Assembly: GCA_018268435.1 (NCBI GenBank)
Contig: JAFDWP010000259.1
Location: forward strand, 1-43,106
Length of the DNA stretch: 43,106 bases
Direction: 5' to 3'
Source: Actinomycetota bacterium
GTDB lineage: Bacteria > Actinomycetota > Actinomycetes > Actinomycetales > Microbacteriaceae
Shown here: positions 16,599-24,029 of the stretch, one piece after another
Position numbering within the stretch: the first letter of the stretch is position 1
Layout of the letters: each line of letters opens with the position of its first letter
Notes under the pieces: generated by a model
Seen by the model: only the letters and a program-made list of their open reading frames with translations
The model's database searches: none
Told to the model about the DNA's origin: nothing
Made by a program: the position numbers and the translations under genes

Positions 16599-17641
16599 AC
16601 CAGGACAGCACGACGGACGACCCGGGCCTGCGCGAGGCCGCGGTCTCGGCGTGGTTCGCCGACTCCGTCGCCGGAGTGACCGGGAGCGTGTCGTTCCAGC
16701 GGATCGCCGGCGGCCGGTCGAACCTCACCTACCGGGCCACGGACGAGGCGGGCTCGGCCTGGGTGCTGCGCCGCGCGCCGCTCGGCATGGGCGGCTCGCG
16801 CTCGCACGATGTGCTGCGCGAGGCCGACGTGCTCACCCGCCTGGCCGGGACCGCCGTGACCGTGCCCGCGGTGGCGGGCCGCACCGACGACGTGCGGATC
16901 ACGGGAGCACCGTTCTACGTGATGGAGTTCGTCGACGGGATCATCCTGCGCGACCCCGCGGCGGTCGAGGCCGCCGTCCCCGAGGACCGCCGCGGCGACT
17001 TCGCACGCTCGCTCATGTCCACGCTCGCGCAGCTGCACTCCGTCGATCCGCGCGACGTGGGCTGGGGGGCGCTGGCCGAGCGCGACGACTACTACGCGCG
17101 GCAGCTGAAGCGCTGGTCCACGAACTGGGCCGCCGATCGCGTGCGCGTCCTCGATGACATCGGCCGGGCGCACGATCGGCTCACCGAGCGGATGCCGGCG
17201 CAGGGCGCTCCGGGGATCGTGCACGGCGACTACCGCATCGACAACTGCGTGTACGGACCGGACGGCGCCATCCGCGCCGTGCTGGACTGGGAGCTCACGA
17301 CGGTCGGGGATCCGCTGGCCGACCTCGGTCAGCTCCTCACGTACTGGACCGAGCCCGGCGACGACGTGAGGGCCCTGGAGAACCCGCCCACGCTGGCGGC
17401 GGGGTTCCCCTCCCGCGACGAGCTCGTCGAGATGTACGTCGCGGCGTCCCCCTCCGCCGATGTGTCGGCCCTCCGCTTCGCCGTGGCGTACAACTGGTGG
17501 AAGGTCGCGTGCATCGTCGAGAACGTGTACACCCGGATGGCCCGGGGTGCCATGGGGGCGAGCGATCGCACCCCCGCGTCGTTCGCGGCGCAGGCCGAGC
17601 GGATCGCGGCCCAGGCCTGGCGGTTCGCCCGGGAGCTGTGA
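16595..17641 (+). CDS. APH-fold phosphotransferase, ACAD10/11 kinase-domain type
   Basis: A 348-residue kinase-fold protein of the aminoglycoside phosphotransferase family. It shows FQRIAGGRSNLTYRAT (nucleotide loop), VLRRAP with the ATP-binding Arg/Lys region, catalytic VHGDYRIDN (His210, Asp212, Asn217) and the metal-binding AVLDWEL (Asp231). This subfamily is the one fused to ACAD domains in animal ACAD10/ACAD11 and free as LvaA in levulinate degradation, where it phosphorylates the 4-hydroxyl of acyl-CoAs. It is not an antibiotic resistance gene by context. It is translationally coupled to the TetR gene and converges on the MBL gene with 4 nt between. Confidence 0.85.
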   Translation: MNQDSTTDDPGLREAAVSAWFADSVAGVTGSVSFQRIAGGRSNLTYRATDEAGSAWVLRRAPLGMGGSRSHDVLREADVLTRLAGTAVTVPAVAGRTDDVRITGAPFYVMEFVDGIILRDPAAVEAAVPEDRRGDFARSLMSTLAQLHSVDPRDVGWGALAERDDYYARQLKRWSTNWAADRVRVLDDIGRAHDRLTERMPAQGAPGIVHGDYRIDNCVYGPDGAIRAVLDWELTTVGDPLADLGQLLTYWTEPGDDVRALENPPTLAAGFPSRDELVEMYVAASPSADVSALRFAVAYNWWKVACIVENVYTRMARGAMGASDRTPASFAAQAERIAAQAWRFAREL

Positions 17642-17645
17642 GCCC

Positions 17646-18695
17646 TCAGCCCCGCACGTGCTCCGCGCGATGGGCCGCGAGGCGTGCGCGGGAGCGGTCG
17701 CTGCCCGCGTAGGCGCGGTGCAGCGCCGTCTGCCGCAGCGCCGAGTGCAGCCAGAACCCGGTCAGCCCCTCCCAGCCGGCCGTCCACGTGAGCCGGCTCG
17801 CGTAGTCCCAGATCGACCGGTCGCGGCGCTCCCGCAGCAGCCCGGCGAGCTCGTCGGTGCGCCGCAGGTGGTGGCGGACGAGCTGCCGCCGTCGCGCGCC
17901 GAGACCGCGGAAGCAGAACTCGTGCCCGGGGAGCACCAGGTGGTCGTCGTAGCGGGCCAGCCGGTCCAGGGAGTCGAAGTAGTCGCCGAGCGGATCGCCG
18001 CCGGGGAGCACCCCGATACCGATCCCCGGGTAGATCCGGGGCAGCACGTGGTCGCCCGAGTACAGCAGCCGCCGCTCGTCGTCGACCAGGCAGATGTGCC
18101 CGTCGGTGTGCCCCGGCGTGGCGATCACGCGCAGCCGGTGACCGCCCAGATCCAGCACCGCTCCGTCGGCGACCGGGAGGTCGGGGGACTCCGTGGGGAT
18201 GAGGCCGGCGCGGTCGAACGAGGCCAGCAGCTCCTCCCAGCGCTCCTCGGGGACTCCCCACTCGCGCAGCTGCACCCGATACGCGTCGCCGTCGGAGGCC
18301 GCCGGCGCGGTCTCCTGGCGCAGCACGACGTCCTCCACCCCGGAGAACACGACGCGGGCCCCGTGCCGGCGCAGCGTGTCGGCGGCGCCCAGGTGGTCGG
18401 GGTGGAAGTGCGTGGCGATCACCGTGCGCACGTCGGCGAGGGTGCACCCGATCGCGGCGAGGCCGGCGACGAGCGCGGCGACGCTGTCCGGCTCGTCCCA
18501 ACCGGGATCGATCAGGTGCACGCCGTCGGTTCCGATCAGCGCGTAGCAGAGCGTGTGCGGGATGGTGCCGGCCGGGATGGGCACCGGCAGCGCCCACACC
18601 CCGGGAGCGACCTGCTCGGGCTCGGGCTGCACCCCCGCGTCCCAGGCCGCGAGCTGCGCCGGGCTGTGCGGGGTGATCCCGTCGAGCCCGGTCAC
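17646..18695 (-). CDS. MBL-fold metallo-hydrolase
   Basis: A 349-residue metallo-beta-lactamase-fold hydrolase. The dinuclear zinc motif HxHxDH is ATHFHPDH (His96, His98, Asp100, His101); further ligands are in GHTDGH, LYSGDHVLPR and VLPGHEF. The C-terminal alpha-helical extension (REWGVPEERW and RRRQLVRHHLRRTDELAGLL) resembles the branch of the family near hydroxyacylglutathione hydrolases and LACTB2. It may hydrolyse a thioester or lactone of the pathway. GTG 18695 overlaps the thioesterase stop by 4 nt (GTGA); ATG 18707 is an alternative. Likely co-transcribed with the thioesterase. Confidence 0.82.
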   Translation of the reverse strand: MTGLDGITPHSPAQLAAWDAGVQPEPEQVAPGVWALPVPIPAGTIPHTLCYALIGTDGVHLIDPGWDEPDSVAALVAGLAAIGCTLADVRTVIATHFHPDHLGAADTLRRHGARVVFSGVEDVVLRQETAPAASDGDAYRVQLREWGVPEERWEELLASFDRAGLIPTESPDLPVADGAVLDLGGHRLRVIATPGHTDGHICLVDDERRLLYSGDHVLPRIYPGIGIGVLPGGDPLGDYFDSLDRLARYDDHLVLPGHEFCFRGLGARRRQLVRHHLRRTDELAGLLRERRDRSIWDYASRLTWTAGWEGLTGFWLHSALRQTALHRAYAGSDRSRARLAAHRAEHVRG

Positions 18696-19102
18696 GCCGC
18701 AGCCCATTCCTCGAGCTGACGGCGGAAGTCCGCCGGGATGCGGATCGCCCGCTGGTCCGCGTCGACCAGCACGAGCGTCGTGACGGCGCGTGAGACGAGG
18801 GCGTCGTCGACCAGGCGCACCATCCGGTACGCGACCTGGAACGAGCTCGCCCCGATGCGGCCGATCCGCAGCTCGAGGCGGATCTCGTCGAACAGCTTCG
18901 CGGCGACGAGGTACTCGCACTCGGTGGCGCGCGTCACGGTCGTCCAGCCGCGCGCGGACAGGGAGTGGTCCTGGCGGTAGCCGTGCCGGTAGAGGAAGTC
19001 GCTGAGCAGCGCCTCCATCTTGGGGAACCAGCTCGCGTAGTAGAGGATGCCGGCCGGATCCGTGTCGTTGTAGCTCAGGCGGCGAGTGTCGGAGTGCAGC
19101 AT
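18692..19102 (-). CDS. 4HBT-family acyl-CoA thioesterase
   Basis: A 136-residue hot-dog thioesterase of the YbgC/4-hydroxybenzoyl-CoA type: RRLSYNDTDPAGILYYASWF has the active-site Asp within the YxDTDxxGxxYxxxW pattern. It probably releases CoA from dead-end acyl-CoAs. The frame opens at TTG 19150, but ATG 19102 matches the family start and leaves the operator palindrome (19127-19142) and a TATGCT -10 (19150-19155, minus strand) upstream. It is divergent from the SDR-kstR2 operon and coupled to the MBL hydrolase. Confidence 0.85.
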   Translation of the reverse strand: MLHSDTRRLSYNDTDPAGILYYASWFPKMEALLSDFLYRHGYRQDHSLSARGWTTVTRATECEYLVAAKLFDEIRLELRIGRIGASSFQVAYRMVRLVDDALVSRAVTTLVLVDADQRAIRIPADFRRQLEEWAAA

Positions 19103-19126
19103 GAGGGTCCCGTCGACGATGACTGC

Positions 19127-19142
19127 CAAGCAAACGCTTGTA
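19127..19142. promoter_or_regulatory. KstR2-type operator upstream of the thioesterase
   Basis: CAAGCAAACGCTTGTA: perfect 5-bp arms CAAGC/GCTTG around AAAC. Read as AGCAAACGCTTGTA it fits AnCAArYGCTwGnT except at the last base. It lies 25 nt before ATG 19102, over the probable transcription start that follows the TATGCT at 19150-19155. Confidence 0.7.
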
Positions 19143-19196
19143 TGGTACAAGCATAGTCGGACCCCGTCGGAGCGACAAGCCCCCGGCGCATGCGTG

Positions 19197-19213
19197 ACAA
19201 ACTAGCGTTTGTT
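19197..19213. promoter_or_regulatory. KstR2-type operator upstream of the SDR-kstR2 operon
   Basis: ACAAACTAGCGTTTGTT: 6-bp arms ACAAAC/GTTTGT around TAGC. On the minus strand AACAAACGCTAGTT fits AnCAArYGCTwGnT. A TACCGT -10-like hexamer follows at 19217-19222 on the plus strand. Confidence 0.65.
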
Positions 19214-19252
19214 TGGTACCGTGTGGGCGTTCCGCAGCGCGAGGAGGCGCAG

Positions 19253-20176
19253 ATGAGTCAGGCACCCGGTGCACTGGCGGGGAAGGTCGTGGCGATCACC
19301 GGCGCCGGCGGCGGACTCGGCCGCGCCTACGCCCTCGCGGCAGCCGGGGAGGGCGCCCGCCTCGTCGTGGCCGACGTCGCCGCCGGCGCCGCGGCGGCCG
19401 TCGTCGCGGAGATCGCCGCGGCGGGCGGCGACGCGCTGGCGCTCGCGGTCGACATCGCGGCACCGGGCGCCGGGGAGCGCATCGCGGCAGCCGCGCTCGA
19501 CGCGTTCGGTCGGCTCGACGGCTTCGTCGCCAATGCGGCCCTGCTGAGCCCCGGGCCCCTCCTCGCCCAGCCCGAGGACACCATCCGCAGGACCCTGGAC
19601 GTGAACGTCGGCGGCACCCTCGGCACGGTGCGGGCGGCGGCCCGAACGATGGGCCCGGGCGGGAGCATCGTCGTCATCGTCTCGGGGTCGCTCCTCGGCG
19701 CCGAGGACCTCGCGCTCTACGGCACCACCAAGGCCGCGGCCCTCGGGCTGGTGTACGGGCTGTCGCTCGAGCTCGCCCGCAGCGGCATCCGCATCAACGG
19801 CCTCGCCCCGCGCGCACGCACGGGCATGTCCGCGCAGATGGGCGACGCCGGCGAGGACAAGGGCGGCCCGCCGGAGGGCGTGGCCCCGGTCGTCGTGCAC
19901 CTGCTCGGCGACGCCTCGCGCACCCTGAACGGACACGTGCTCCGCTTCGACGGCGAGCGCCTCGGACTGTTCCGGCCACCCCGGATCGCACGGGAGGTGT
20001 CGGCCGTGCGCTGGGACGCGGGGACCGTGGCCGCCGCGCTGTCCGGACCGCTCGCCGCGGAGATCGATGCCGCGACTCCGGGCGCGGCGCGTCGACATGG
20101 TGCCGACGGACCTGATGTGCTAGACATTGAAACCGCACATTCAAGCAAACGCTTGGGTGCAGAGGGGGATGAGTGA
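19253..20176 (+). CDS. Short-chain dehydrogenase/reductase
   Basis: A 307-residue SDR with TGAGGGLGRAYALAAAGEGA for cofactor binding, a variant ANAALLSPGP in place of the usual NNAG, and catalytic Ser, Tyr and Lys in VSGSLLGAEDLALYGTTKAA. Substrate unknown; related to the MFE-2-like SDRs in the window, with the end of a typical domain near residue 285. ATG 19253 has GAGGAGG 6 nt ahead. The last 15 or so codons contain an operator palindrome, and the stop overlaps the kstR2 start, so the C-terminal tail may be shaped by DNA control rather than protein function. Confidence 0.8.
   Translation: MSQAPGALAGKVVAITGAGGGLGRAYALAAAGEGARLVVADVAAGAAAAVVAEIAAAGGDALALAVDIAAPGAGERIAAAALDAFGRLDGFVANAALLSPGPLLAQPEDTIRRTLDVNVGGTLGTVRAAARTMGPGGSIVVIVSGSLLGAEDLALYGTTKAAALGLVYGLSLELARSGIRINGLAPRARTGMSAQMGDAGEDKGGPPEGVAPVVVHLLGDASRTLNGHVLRFDGERLGLFRPPRIAREVSAVRWDAGTVAAALSGPLAAEIDAATPGAARRHGADGPDVLDIETAHSSKRLGAEGDE
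20142..20157. promoter_or_regulatory. KstR2-type operator inside the 3' end of the SDR gene
   Basis: CAAGCAAACGCTTGGG contains the same 14-mer CAAGCAAACGCTTG as at 19127. It lies 15 nt before GTG 20173 of kstR2 and within the coding end of the SDR, suggesting an internal autoregulated kstR2 promoter. Confidence 0.65.
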
Positions 20177-20790
20177 CGAGGATGTCCACCGCGACCAAGA
20201 CCAAAGTGGAGCAGAGCTCCGAGCGACGCGATGAGATTCTGGCCATCGCCGCGCGCCTGATCTCCCGTCGCGGCTACTCCGCGACCACGGTGCGGGACAT
20301 CGCGGAGGAGGCGGGCATCCTGTCGGGGAGCCTCTACCACCACTTCGCGTCGAAGGAGGCCATGCTGCAGGAGATCCTGCACGGCTTCATGGACCGCCTG
20401 CTCACCCGCTACGACGAGATCGCCGCGAACGCCACGGATCCCCGGGCAGGCATCGACGCGCTCATCGAGTGCGCGTTCGAGACCATCGATCGCGAGCCGG
20501 CCGCCGTCGGCCTCTATCAGAACGAGGCCGCCTTCCTCTCGACCCAGCCGGGCTTCGAGTTCCTCCTGGCGGAGAGCACCCGGATCGAGAAGATCTGGAT
20601 CGCCCAGCTCCGCGCGGGCCAGGAGGCCGGCGTATTCCGCGCCGAGGGCGACCCCGCCGTGACCTATCGTTTCATCCGCGACGCGGTCTGGGCCACGGTG
20701 CAGTGGTACCGGCCCGGCGGACGGCACACCGTGGCGAGCATGACCGAGCAGTTCCTCAAGCTGCTCCACGACGGGCTCAGCACCCGCTGA
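20173..20790 (+). CDS. kstR2: TetR-family transcriptional repressor KstR2
   Basis: A 205-residue regulator strongly resembling KstR2, which represses the HIP/ring C-D genes and is released by HIP-CoA. The HTH region ATTVRDIAEEAGILSGSLYH is almost that of the mycobacterial protein, and the ligand domain keeps VTYRFIRDAVWATVQWYRPG near residue 170. GTG 20173 overlaps the SDR stop (GTGA) and has AGAGGGGG 4 nt ahead; ATG 20182 is an alternative. An operator copy is 15 nt upstream, consistent with autoregulation. A strong hairpin follows the gene. This protein is the likeliest binder of all nine palindromes. Confidence 0.9.
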   Translation: MTRMSTATKTKVEQSSERRDEILAIAARLISRRGYSATTVRDIAEEAGILSGSLYHHFASKEAMLQEILHGFMDRLLTRYDEIAANATDPRAGIDALIECAFETIDREPAAVGLYQNEAAFLSTQPGFEFLLAESTRIEKIWIAQLRAGQEAGVFRAEGDPAVTYRFIRDAVWATVQWYRPGGRHTVASMTEQFLKLLHDGLSTR

Positions 20791-20823
20791 CCCCGAGGCG
20801 GAGCCGACCCGCACGGGAACGCG

Positions 20824-20855
20824 AAGAGGGGCGCCGGGATCCCGGCGCCCCTCTT
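20824..20855. terminator. Strong bidirectional hairpin after kstR2
   Basis: A 32-nt perfect palindrome, AAGAGGGGCGCCGGGA followed by its reverse complement, centred on GGGATCCC and extended outwards by CACGGGA/CCCGTG. It lies between the convergent kstR2 and CoA ligase genes. Confidence 0.8.
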
Positions 20856-20863
20856 CCCGTGCG

Positions 20864-22525
20864 TCAGGCCGACACGACCTCGCGCAGATCGACGTCCGTC
20901 TGCGTCTGTGCGGCCACGATCTCGCGCACGGCGCCCTTGGCGACCTTGCCTCCGGCAGCCCGCGGCAGCTCGTCGACGACGACCACGCGCTCCGGGTACA
21001 GATGCTTGGAGATGCCGCGGCCGGCGAGGTACTCGGTGAGGGCCGCGACCGTGACCGCCGCATCCCGCACCGTCACCGCGACGCCGATGCGCTCGCCGAA
21101 CACGTCGTCGGGGACGGGGACCGCCGAGGCCATCAGTACGGAGGGGTGCGCCTCGACGAGCTCCTCGACCTCGACGGCGGAGATGTTCTTGCCGCCGCGG
21201 ATGATGAGGTCGCTCGTACGGCCGACCACCCGCAGGTACCCGTCGGCGTCCACCGTCACCAGGTCGGGCATCATCAGGCGCCCATCGTGGAACAGCTCCT
21301 CGTTCGCGCCGGGGTCGCCGTAGTAGCCCAGGCAGATGGTGGGTCCGCTGACACCGGGGCGGCCGGGGCCGCCGGTGTCGGTGATGTCGTTGCCCTGGGC
21401 GTCGTACAGCCGCATGTTCATGACGTCGATCACCCGGCCCGCCGTGCGCAGCCGCTGCTCCGCCGTGTCGCGCAGGCTCGTGTTGCTGATCGCGCCGGAC
21501 TCGTTCGAGCCGTAGAACTGCAGCACCTTCGCCCCGACGCGCTCCTCGAACTGCAGGGCGCGCTCGTAGGGCACCGCCTCCCCGCCGGTGAACATGGCCC
21601 GCAGGGTCGCCAGCGACGCGTCGCCGAGACTCGGGGCGTCCAGCATCATCTTGAACTGGGTGCTCACGCAGGCCAGGATCGTGACGTCCTGCTCGTCGAT
21701 CAGACGGATCATCTCGTCGACCGTGAACGTCGGCATCAGCACCGTCTTCATCCCCAGCATCGCGGTCGCGTAGTGCGCGGTCCACAGCCCGAAGCCGAAC
21801 GGTCCGGGGACCGCGCCGAGCATCACGTCGTCGGGGGTGAAGTCCGCGGCCTCGAACGCCATCTTCGAGAACGCGATCAGGCGGTTCGCGAACTGCGTGA
21901 CGAGCTTGGGCCGTCCGGTCGTGCCGGACGTCGAGTTCAGCATCGTCAGCTCGTTCGGACCGGCGGCCCTGGCGCGCGTCTCCTCGAGCGAGGCGCGGGG
22001 CACGGCATGGGTCGTGACGGCGCCGTCGTCGAAGCGGTGCGCGCGCACGGGGCCGGTGGCGTCGACGATGACCAGGCAGGCGAGCGGCCAGCCGTCCGCG
22101 CGGAGGTCCGCGGCGTAGTCGAGCGCGGGGCGGTCGCGGTGGGTCTCGCGCATCACGAGCACCTCGGATCCGGACTGCGACATGAGGTGCCGGATCTCGT
22201 CCCTCCCCGAGCGCGCGCCCATGCCGACCGCGACGGTGCCGCTGCGTTCGGCGGCGCACAGGGCGACGTGGAACTCCCCGCAGTCGGGCAGCAGCATGCC
22301 GAACCGCGCGCCCCGCGGCAGCAGCGCCGCGAGCGCCTGCGCGAGCACATCGATCTGGCGGTCGTACTCCCGCCAGCTCAGTTCGTCGCCGTCGACCGCG
22401 TACGCCGTCCGATCCGGGATGCTCTGCGCGTTGCGCGCGACGTGGTCGGCGATCGTCATGTCGCCCCACCACCCCTGCGCCACGTACTCGGCGGTGCGGA
22501 TCGGGTCCAGTGCAGGGACGTTCAT
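20864..22525 (-). CDS. Acyl-CoA ligase (class I adenylate-forming enzyme)
   Basis: A 553-residue FadD/AliA-like ligase that activates a carboxylic acid with ATP and CoA. Core motifs: the P-loop-like LNSTSGTTGRPKLVTQ, FYGSNESG, DGYLRVVGRTSDLIIRGGKN and the C-terminal catalytic lysine in RAAGGKVAKG. It is longer than FadD3 (about 500 residues) and does not start like it; it reminds me more of cyclohexanecarboxylate-CoA ligases. ATG 22525 overlaps the livF stop, so import and CoA activation are translationally coupled. The substrate is probably the acid brought in by the importer; HIP or a bile-acid-like or alicyclic acid are possibilities. Confidence 0.88.
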   Translation of the reverse strand: MNVPALDPIRTAEYVAQGWWGDMTIADHVARNAQSIPDRTAYAVDGDELSWREYDRQIDVLAQALAALLPRGARFGMLLPDCGEFHVALCAAERSGTVAVGMGARSGRDEIRHLMSQSGSEVLVMRETHRDRPALDYAADLRADGWPLACLVIVDATGPVRAHRFDDGAVTTHAVPRASLEETRARAAGPNELTMLNSTSGTTGRPKLVTQFANRLIAFSKMAFEAADFTPDDVMLGAVPGPFGFGLWTAHYATAMLGMKTVLMPTFTVDEMIRLIDEQDVTILACVSTQFKMMLDAPSLGDASLATLRAMFTGGEAVPYERALQFEERVGAKVLQFYGSNESGAISNTSLRDTAEQRLRTAGRVIDVMNMRLYDAQGNDITDTGGPGRPGVSGPTICLGYYGDPGANEELFHDGRLMMPDLVTVDADGYLRVVGRTSDLIIRGGKNISAVEVEELVEAHPSVLMASAVPVPDDVFGERIGVAVTVRDAAVTVAALTEYLAGRGISKHLYPERVVVVDELPRAAGGKVAKGAVREIVAAQTQTDVDLREVVSA

Positions 22526-23241
22526 TCTGCTCCCATCTCGTGTTGGATGATGCCCATCGCGCGCTGGTAGCCGTCGTCGAGCGCGGCGACGTCGTCGCAG
22601 GCCGCACCGAGCTGCGCGCGCAGCAGCACGTAGCCGCGGTCGATCGCCCGCTCGAGGGGCCCGATCGCCGGGTCGACGATGAGCACGGAGGCGCCGCGGT
22701 CCGCGATCTCTCGGATCGCGTCGACGAGTCCGTTGACGATCTTGGGCGCGAGGCCCGTCATCATCTCGTCGAGCACCAGGCAGTGCGGGTCCCCCATGAG
22801 GGCACGGCTGACCACGAGCATCTGCTGCTCGCCGCCGGAGAGCACGCCGGCGAGGCGGCGTTCACGCTCGCGCAGCGCCGGGAACCGGTCCAGCGCCTGC
22901 TCCACCGCGCTGCGCTTGAGCTTGAGCAGCTCCGCCATGACCTGCAGGTTGTCGCGCACGGTGAGCTTCGGGAACAGCTGGCGCCCCTGCGGCACGATCG
23001 CCAGCCCGGCCCGCGCCCGCTCGATCGACGGCATCGACGACAGGTCGACGTCGCCGAGCCGGATGGTCCCGGTCGCCGCCACGGCGCCGTACACCCCGAG
23101 GGCGAGGCTCGACTTGCCGGCGCCGTTCGGACCGACGACCGCCGTGATCCGGCCCGCCGGCGCGGTCAGCGTCGCGTTCTCGACGGCGGTCGCCGTCCCG
23201 TACCGCACCGTGAGTCCGGTGACGGAGAGATCCGCGCTCAT
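22522..23241 (-). CDS. livF: LIV-type ABC transporter ATPase LivF-like
   Basis: A 239-residue ABC ATPase. Walker A is GPNGAGKSS, the Q-loop IVPQGRQLFPKLTV is typical of LivF, the signature is LSGGEQQM and Walker B with the catalytic Glu is CLVLDEMMTGLAP. The switch (H-loop) position reads LIVDPAIG, where LivF proteins usually have VEQN, so neither His nor Gln is present. The C-terminus is also unlike most LivF proteins (GAACDDVAALDDGYQRAMG). Coupled by ATGA overlaps to livG upstream and the ligase downstream. Confidence 0.85.
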   Translation of the reverse strand: MSADLSVTGLTVRYGTATAVENATLTAPAGRITAVVGPNGAGKSSLALGVYGAVAATGTIRLGDVDLSSMPSIERARAGLAIVPQGRQLFPKLTVRDNLQVMAELLKLKRSAVEQALDRFPALRERERRLAGVLSGGEQQMLVVSRALMGDPHCLVLDEMMTGLAPKIVNGLVDAIREIADRGASVLIVDPAIGPLERAIDRGYVLLRAQLGAACDDVAALDDGYQRAMGIIQHEMGAE

Positions 23242-24029
23242 GCGGCCTCCTCCTGGCTCGTTCCGAAGTAGACGCGCTGCATCTCGGGGCTCGCCAGGCA
23301 GTCCGCCGGAGCGCCCTCGAACACCTGCCTGCCCTGCGCCAGGAGCATGACCCGGTCGGCGAGCGAGGTGAGCAGGTCGACGTTGTGATCGACGAGGATG
23401 ACCGCGTGCCCGCGCGCCTGGACCTGACGGATCGCATCGATGATGCCCGCGATCGAGTCCGCGTCGGCGCCGGCGAAGGGCTCGTCGAGCAGCATCACGA
23501 GCGGGTCCTGCGTGAGGGCGCGCGCGACCTCGACCAGCCGCTGCTCCCCCAGCGACAGGTTCGCGCACGGTTCGTCCAGACCGGGCACGCCGAGCTCCTG
23601 CGCGATGCGCAGCACGCGCTCCTGCTCCTGCCTGCGGTGCCGGATCCCGTCGGTGACGACGCCCGCGGTCATGCGCCACCACGACGGGAAGCGCTGCGCG
23701 GCGGCGCCGACGAGCAGGTTCTCGCGCACCGTCAGCTCCAGCGCGAGGTGCGGGTGCTGGAAGGTGCGCGAGAGCCCCCGGCGGGCGCGCACCGCGGTGG
23801 GACCGACCAGGCCCTCTCCGTCCAGCGTGAGGGTCCCGGCGTCGGAGCGCTGGATGCCCGTGATGAGGTCGACGAGCGTCGTCTTGCCGGCGCCGTTGGG
23901 GCCGACCAGGCCCAGGATCTCTCCGCGGCGGACGTGGAAGGAGACGTCGTCGACGGCGACGAGCCCGACGTAGGCCTTGCGCAGGCCCTCGCCGCGCAGC
24001 ACCACGTCGCCGATCGCGTGCCCGGTCAT
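23238..24029 (-). CDS. livG: LIV-type ABC transporter ATPase LivG-like
   Basis: A 263-residue ABC ATPase. Walker A GPNGAGKTT, family-specific GLSRTFQHPHLALELTVREN with the Q-loop, the signature NLSLGEQRLVEVARAL, Walker B VMLLDEPFAGAD and the switch histidine in ILVDHNVDLL are all present, so it should be a fully active subunit. The insert between Q-loop and signature (FPSWWRMTAGVV) is as in other LivG proteins. Four-base ATGA overlaps join it to livM and livF. Confidence 0.9.
   Translation of the reverse strand: MTGHAIGDVVLRGEGLRKAYVGLVAVDDVSFHVRRGEILGLVGPNGAGKTTLVDLITGIQRSDAGTLTLDGEGLVGPTAVRARRGLSRTFQHPHLALELTVRENLLVGAAAQRFPSWWRMTAGVVTDGIRHRRQEQERVLRIAQELGVPGLDEPCANLSLGEQRLVEVARALTQDPLVMLLDEPFAGADADSIAGIIDAIRQVQARGHAVILVDHNVDLLTSLADRVMLLAQGRQVFEGAPADCLASPEMQRVYFGTSQEEAA

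Noticed and set aside
16595..17641. Aminoglycoside resistance kinase
   Set aside because: The fold is shared, but the sequence and context match the ACAD10/11-type kinase subfamily, coupled to a catabolic regulator.
19103..19150. TTG 19150 as start of the 4HBT thioesterase
   Set aside because: It would place the operator in the coding region and add residues not seen in the family; ATG 19102 fits the domain start.
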